DNA of 64,000 bases from Peptoniphilus duerdenii ATCC BAA-1640. GTDB taxonomy: Bacteria; Bacillota; Clostridia; Tissierellales; Peptoniphilaceae. Positions 60,077-64,000 of this stretch are shown one piece after another (positions within the stretch are counted from its first letter, which is position 1; the number at the start of each line of letters is the position of its first letter). The position numbers were made by a program, and so were the translations under genes. The notes beneath the pieces were generated by a model. That model was not told where the DNA came from. It worked only from the letters and a program-made list of their open reading frames with translations, and ran no database searches. Where the stretch lies: contig NZ_GL397071.1 in assembly GCF_000146345.1 (NCBI RefSeq), forward strand, positions 1,058,620 to 1,122,619. The letters run 5' to 3'.

Positions 60077-60961
60077 TTATATGTCTTTGCAAATGTAACT
60101 TACCACCGATTTTAAATTATACATTTCAATGGATTTCAAATTTAAAATTACAACTTCTTCTGGAGATTTAAGGTCGCTTACCTCAACCGGGAAATCTCTT
60201 TTTAGAACATAGTTGCAGATTAAATTCTTGGAATATTTTCCACTCTTTGTGTATATATCCAATGCAAACTCACCGTCATGTATATTTAGCAGGTAGTCCT
60301 TTGAATTTAAAAACATATCTGGAAAGGTTGTGACACCTGAGATTTTAAGGGTGTCATGATCGAGATCTATATCTCTTATTTCGAGATAATCTTCGCCAAA
60401 AGTAATCCTATTTTCTCTATGAATCAGAAATCTATTTTCATAGAGGTACACAAGACCTTCTACATCTTTAAGATTGTGGTGTCCAATAATATCTAGATTC
60501 TTTTCGTCCTTTGATGTGAGATAATTTCTAAATAGTTCAACCACTTCCGCACCTGATATATCCTCTCCACGATCTAAATTAAAATACTTTTCAACTTCCA
60601 TCTGTCTTAAGGACTTCATAGGGAAGAGATGTCTGTACCTGTTGAAATACTTGTAGAGGTCCGTGGATTTATATTCAAAATTCAAATTATAATACTTTGC
60701 CCTCTGTCTTATAAAAGGAAGGTCGAAGGACTCTCCATTGTATGTAATAAAGTTGCATCCATTATATTTTTCTATAAAATCGGAGATAAGTTCCTGCTCA
60801 TCCTTTAGATCTTCGATGACAGTAGTCACTATTTTTACTCCGTCAGAAACGGTGATGGATACGATGGGATTTTGATGTGTGAGTCCTGTGGTCTCAATAT
60901 CCATAAAAACAAAATCGTCATATTTATTATTTTTTTCGTTAATAGTCTCAAATACTTTCAT
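60077..60961 (-). CDS. YprB-like DEDD-type exonuclease
   Basis: A 294-residue RNase H-like nuclease (RNase_H_2/YprB family). DEDDh/y exonuclease motifs: Exo I FVFMDIETTGLTHQNP (about 18-33), Exo II FITYNGESFDLPFIRQRAKY (about 91-110), and Exo III HHNLKDVEGLVYLYENR (about 160-176, with a histidine near the Asp). A C-terminal domain of about 110 residues with no family known to me follows. It is divergent from the LUD-domain gene at 61031. Bacillus YprB is uncharacterised, so nucleic-acid substrate is inferred. Confidence 0.85.
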   Translation of the reverse strand: MKVFETINEKNNKYDDFVFMDIETTGLTHQNPIVSITVSDGVKIVTTVIEDLKDEQELISDFIEKYNGCNFITYNGESFDLPFIRQRAKYYNLNFEYKSTDLYKYFNRYRHLFPMKSLRQMEVEKYFNLDRGEDISGAEVVELFRNYLTSKDEKNLDIIGHHNLKDVEGLVYLYENRFLIHRENRITFGEDYLEIRDIDLDHDTLKISGVTTFPDMFLNSKDYLLNIHDGEFALDIYTKSGKYSKNLICNYVLKRDFPVEVSDLKSPEEVVILNLKSIEMYNLKSVVSYICKDI

Positions 60962-60971
60962 AATTACCCAC

Positions 60972-61000
60972 TTTAAATATTTTCTTATTTAAATTATAAT
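60972..61000 (+). promoter_or_regulatory. Candidate promoter of LUD-desulfurase-thiI operon
   Basis: -35-like TTTAAA (60972-60977), 17-base spacer, -10 TATAAT (60995-61000), 30 bases before the coding start. Confidence 0.5.
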
Positions 61001-61030
61001 TGATACTAGGTTATTTAGAAAGGGGAAGCA

Positions 61031-61627
61031 ATGATAAATTTAGTGAGAACGAGAAATAGTCTGATGAAGAACGGATTTATTTCTGAAATATTTGAAACTG
61101 GAGCAGAGGCAAGAGATTACTTCATGAACTTTATAAAGCCAGGCAGAACTGTGGCAGTGGCAGGATCTGTAACTCTTGAAGAGCTTGATATATATAATTC
61201 TTTAAAAGAAAAAGGAGCAGACGTGTCCATGCACTGGTTGGACAGGGACTACCAAAGCAGCATGATGAAATCACATATGGCAGATTTCTTCGTGACTTCT
61301 GCAAACGCGGTAACTGAGGACGGACAGATTCTCATGGTGGACTACTATGGAAATAGAATCAGTGCTGTTACCTTTGGCAAGAAAAAAGTATTCTTCTTTG
61401 TTGGAAGAAATAAGGTTGTAACCGATGTAAACTCAGGATTTAATAGATCTTTAATAATCGCTCAACCACAAAATTTCAAGAGAATGGAACTAGAAAGCCT
61501 AAAGAAAAACATGAGACTTGATTTTGATAGACAAGAAGATACGAATATTATGGAGCTAACTCTTAAACATGGTCCTAAATTCCAAGATACATATGTGTTT
61601 TTAATTAACGAAGATTTGGGGTATTAA
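61031..61627 (+). CDS. LUD-domain (LutC-like) protein
   Basis: A 198-residue protein of the LUD/DUF162 family, related to LutC of the lactate utilisation complex. TVAVAGSVTLEELDIYNSLK, VTSANAVTEDGQILMVDYYG (about 96-115) and VFFFVGRNKVVTDVNSG are family motifs. No lutA or lutB is near, so a role in lactate use is not supported; single LUD proteins are widespread in clostridia. It is followed after one base by the desulfurase (TTG start). Confidence 0.88.
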   Translation: MINLVRTRNSLMKNGFISEIFETGAEARDYFMNFIKPGRTVAVAGSVTLEELDIYNSLKEKGADVSMHWLDRDYQSSMMKSHMADFFVTSANAVTEDGQILMVDYYGNRISAVTFGKKKVFFFVGRNKVVTDVNSGFNRSLIIAQPQNFKRMELESLKKNMRLDFDRQEDTNIMELTLKHGPKFQDTYVFLINEDLGY

Positions 61628-61628
61628 A

Positions 61629-62771
61629 TTGATTTATTTAGATAATTGCGCAACTACAAAACCGAGACCAGAAGTGGTGGATATGATGGTGAAGGTGCTA
61701 ACAACTGACTTTGGAAATCCTTCCTCCCTTCATAGAATGGGAATGGATGCAGAAAAGATCAGAGAAGGTGCAAGGGCGAGTCTTGCAAAATTCATCCATG
61801 CAAATCCAAAGGAAATATTCTTTACCTCTGGCGGAACTGAAAGCAATAATATTGCGGTACAAGGTTTTATAGAAAAGAATAAGAGATTTAAAAAGATAAT
61901 CACCACAACCATAGAACATTCTTCTCTTAGAAAATTATTTCTTCGCTACAGAGATCTCGGTTATGAAGTGGTGCTACTTCCCGTAGATCCAAAGGGCAAA
62001 GTCTTAATTTCTGAACTTAAAAAAGAAGTAAATGACAACACAGCGGTGGTAGCCCTTGCCCAAGTAAATAGCGAACTAGGAACTATCCAAGATATCAAAG
62101 AAATCGTAAAGATTGTAAAAGAAATAAATCCTAATACTTTTGTCCATGTGGATGGGGTCCAAGCCCTTTGCAAAATTCCTGTGGATGTGAAGGAACTTGG
62201 CTGTGACAGTTATGCAATGAGCTCCCACAAAGTATATGGACCGAAGGGAACAGGAGCTTTGTATATAAAGAATGCGGTGGCAATTCCTTCAATAGTTTAC
62301 GGAGGAGGACAGGAAAAAGATGTCCGTTCAGGAACAGAAAATATGCCGGGAATAGCAGGTTTTAAAGTTGCAATAGACTGCGAATTAGAAGATTTTGAAA
62401 AAGAATATGCCCATGCGAAAAAGATTAAGGCATACCTACTTAAAAAGTTGGAAGAAAATTTGGACCGTTACCAAGTAAATGGTGAAGATGGTAGCCCATA
62501 TATTACCAGTGTTTCAATAGAAGGCACCAGGGGAGAGGTAATTCTTCACTACTTGGAAGAGTTTGATATATTTATAAGCACAGCATCTGCTTGTAACAGC
62601 AATGGCACAGAAAAATCTGCGGTTTTGCAGGGAATAGGACTTCCAGAAAATCTAATGGAAGGCACAATCAGAATTTGCATATGTAAAGATATAGATGAAA
62701 AAGATATAGACGAATTCATCGAAAAACTTATTTATTCGGTGAAGGAAGTCAGAGGAGTGATGGAAAGATAA
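61629..62771 (+). CDS. Cysteine desulfurase, NifZ-type for ThiI
   Basis: A 380-residue PLP enzyme releasing sulfur from cysteine as enzyme persulfide. IYLDNCATTKPRPEVVDMM at the N-terminus, TSGGTESNNIAVQGF (about 67-81), HVDGVQALCKIP and PLP lysine MSSHKVYGPKGTGALY (about 197-212) are seen. The persulfide loop STASACNSNGTEKSAV holds the catalytic Cys (about 322). It directly precedes thiI with a one-base overlap, as nifZ-thiI in Bacillus, so its sulfur likely goes to s4U8 in tRNA. It begins at TTG 61629, immediately after the LUD-domain stop; the ribosome site is weak. Confidence 0.95.
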   Translation: MIYLDNCATTKPRPEVVDMMVKVLTTDFGNPSSLHRMGMDAEKIREGARASLAKFIHANPKEIFFTSGGTESNNIAVQGFIEKNKRFKKIITTTIEHSSLRKLFLRYRDLGYEVVLLPVDPKGKVLISELKKEVNDNTAVVALAQVNSELGTIQDIKEIVKIVKEINPNTFVHVDGVQALCKIPVDVKELGCDSYAMSSHKVYGPKGTGALYIKNAVAIPSIVYGGGQEKDVRSGTENMPGIAGFKVAIDCELEDFEKEYAHAKKIKAYLLKKLEENLDRYQVNGEDGSPYITSVSIEGTRGEVILHYLEEFDIFISTASACNSNGTEKSAVLQGIGLPENLMEGTIRICICKDIDEKDIDEFIEKLIYSVKEVRGVMER

Positions 62772-63937
62772 TGTTTAAATATGCAGTAGGACTCTCACTT
62801 GGAGAGTTGGTTTTAAAAGGAAAAAATAGGGGAAGTTTTATCGACGCGCTTATAAAGCAAGTTGTAAGATCTCTCCACGATATAGAATATAAAAAGATTT
62901 ACCAAGACATTGGAAAAGTATATATTGAATGCGAAAAAGAAAACATGGATAGAATCATCAAAAGGGTGTCCCACGTATTTGGGATTGTATACCTAAGTCC
63001 ATGTATAAAAGTCGGTAAAGACGAAGACGAAATAAGAGAAGCGATAAAAGAAATAACGAGAGAAACTCTAGAAAAGAATGATTTCAAAACTTTTAAAGGA
63101 GAAACGAAGAGGGCAGACAAGAAATTTCCGATGACCAGCATGGAATTTAGCCGCGTCATAGGAGAAACTGTTCTAAAAAATTTCGATATAAATGTTGATG
63201 TTCATAATCCGGACTTCTATGTCTATGTGGACATAAGACAAGATGCATATGTGTACACAGAAAAATTTAGAGGACATGGAGGACTACCTCTTGGCACAAA
63301 TGGCACAGGACTACTTCTTTTATCAGGAGGAATAGACAGCCCGGTGGCAGGTTACATGATGGCGAAGCGTGGCGTGAAGGTGGACGCTCTCCACTTCCAT
63401 TCATTCCCATTCACATCTAAGAGGGCAGAAGAAAAAGTAATAAAACTTGGTGAAATAGTTAGCTCCTACTCAGGACCGATGAAGATTTATTCAGTGAACA
63501 TCCTTCCAATTCAGAAAGAAATAAACAAACACTGCCACGAATCTCAGATGACCGTCCTATCAAGAAGGTTTATGATGAGAATCGCAGAGAGTATCTCAGC
63601 AAAAAACGGGTATAAATCAATTATAACCGGAGAAAATCTCGGACAAGTTGCTTCCCAAACTATAGAAGGACTAGCCTGCACCGATGCGATTACAGACAGA
63701 TTGGTATTTAGACCACTAATCGGAATGGACAAGGTGGACATCATAGAAATATCTAAGAGAATAGGAACCTATGAAACATCAATCCTTCCATTCGAAGATT
63801 GTTGCACAGTGTTCTTACCTAAACATCCACTTCTAAAACCAACCATAGAAATTATGGAAAAATCAGAAGAAGGCTTGGACATTGATAAATTAGTCGAAGA
63901 AGCAATAGAAAACATGACCATAATTAATATTGAATAG
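62771..63937 (+). CDS. thiI: tRNA 4-thiouridine synthase ThiI
   Basis: A 388-residue enzyme placing 4-thiouridine at U8 of tRNA, and possibly supplying sulfur for thiazole. An N-terminal ferredoxin-like and THUMP domain (about 1-165) leads into the PP-loop SGGIDSPVAGYMMAKRGVKV (about 183-202). TGENLGQVASQTIEGL and the C-terminal CCTVFLPKHPLLKP are typical. There is no rhodanese domain, as in Bacillus ThiI, where the partner desulfurase supplies sulfur. Confidence 0.97.
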   Translation: MFKYAVGLSLGELVLKGKNRGSFIDALIKQVVRSLHDIEYKKIYQDIGKVYIECEKENMDRIIKRVSHVFGIVYLSPCIKVGKDEDEIREAIKEITRETLEKNDFKTFKGETKRADKKFPMTSMEFSRVIGETVLKNFDINVDVHNPDFYVYVDIRQDAYVYTEKFRGHGGLPLGTNGTGLLLLSGGIDSPVAGYMMAKRGVKVDALHFHSFPFTSKRAEEKVIKLGEIVSSYSGPMKIYSVNILPIQKEINKHCHESQMTVLSRRFMMRIAESISAKNGYKSIITGENLGQVASQTIEGLACTDAITDRLVFRPLIGMDKVDIIEISKRIGTYETSILPFEDCCTVFLPKHPLLKPTIEIMEKSEEGLDIDKLVEEAIENMTIINIE

Positions 63938-63946
63938 GAGGAGAAA

Positions 63947-64000
63947 ATGAAAAGACAAGGAAAGATAGGTGGCTCACTACTAATCATAATAGCATTGGTA
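63947..64000 (+). CDS. Start of a further gene, cut by the window end
   Basis: Eighteen codons (MKRQGKIGGSLLIIIALV) start at ATG 63947 behind an AGGAGGAG ribosome site that overlaps the thiI stop. Positively charged start followed by a hydrophobic helix, so a signal peptide or membrane anchor is likely. Too short to name. Confidence 0.6.
   Translation, partial: MKRQGKIGGSLLIIIALV

Overview
The window is AT-rich, gene-dense, low-GC Gram-positive chromosome. The strongest taxonomic signal is gene order. From phoH (44.2 kb) to the Nif3-like gene (58.0 kb) the order phoH, ybeY, dgkA, cdd, era, recO, glyQ, glyS, ccpN-like, ppsR-like, dnaG, rpoD, trmK, yqfO-like matches the Bacillus subtilis block, with a dgt-like gene inserted before dnaG. 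Split glycyl-tRNA synthetase, bacterial ferredoxin, flavodoxin with DUF3793, a large Firmicutes-type SRP RNA and TTG/ATT starts suggest an anaerobic clostridium-like Firmicute, probably Tissierellia/Peptoniphilaceae. That last step is inference. No rRNA, prophage, transposase or CRISPR array was seen.

Layout. 0-8 kb: a tRNA-Leu, a zinc-ribbon membrane protein, apt, an AraC regulator divergent from flavodoxin-DUF3793, a toxin-antitoxin pair whose toxin is frameshifted, a two-component system, and several copies of a mosaic interspersed repeat. 7.8-10.4 kb (minus): tRNA-Ser directly abutting SRP RNA, then tex. 10.5-12.2 kb: brnQ and a 2[4Fe-4S] ferredoxin. 12.4-16.6 kb: one overlapping operon of two RNA methyltransferases plus a NurA nuclease and a HerA-type ATPase. 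17-22.7 kb (minus): a five-gene oligopeptide ABC importer. 23-27.4 kb: prfB without the usual frameshift site, the infC-rpmI-rplT operon with an attenuator leader and an ATT start codon, and a Ktr/Trk potassium system. 27.5-33.9 kb: DUF4342 protein, Asp23-fakA, recG, rsmD-coaD and a coiled-coil protein.

34.2-44.0 kb is the most unusual region. It has a tandem-rhodanese lipoprotein, a fusion of a DUF2064 (TIGR04282-like) transferase with a phosphotransferase, two TVP38/DedA-like membrane proteins, a TIGR04283-like glycosyltransferase, an Fe-S oxidoreductase, a YnjBCD-type ABC importer with its permease split in two, and a variant nucleoside hydrolase. Most parts recall the uncharacterised ydjXYZ-ynjABCDEF neighbourhood of E. 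coli, so this looks like a dispersed, conserved functional unit of unknown substrate.

44.2-60.0 kb is the core block of translation, replication, repair and sigma-factor genes described above, ending with an ABC exporter. 60.1-64.0 kb has a YprB-like exonuclease (minus), a LUD-domain protein, a cysteine desulfurase paired with thiI (4-thiouridine synthesis), and the first codons of one more gene cut by the window end.
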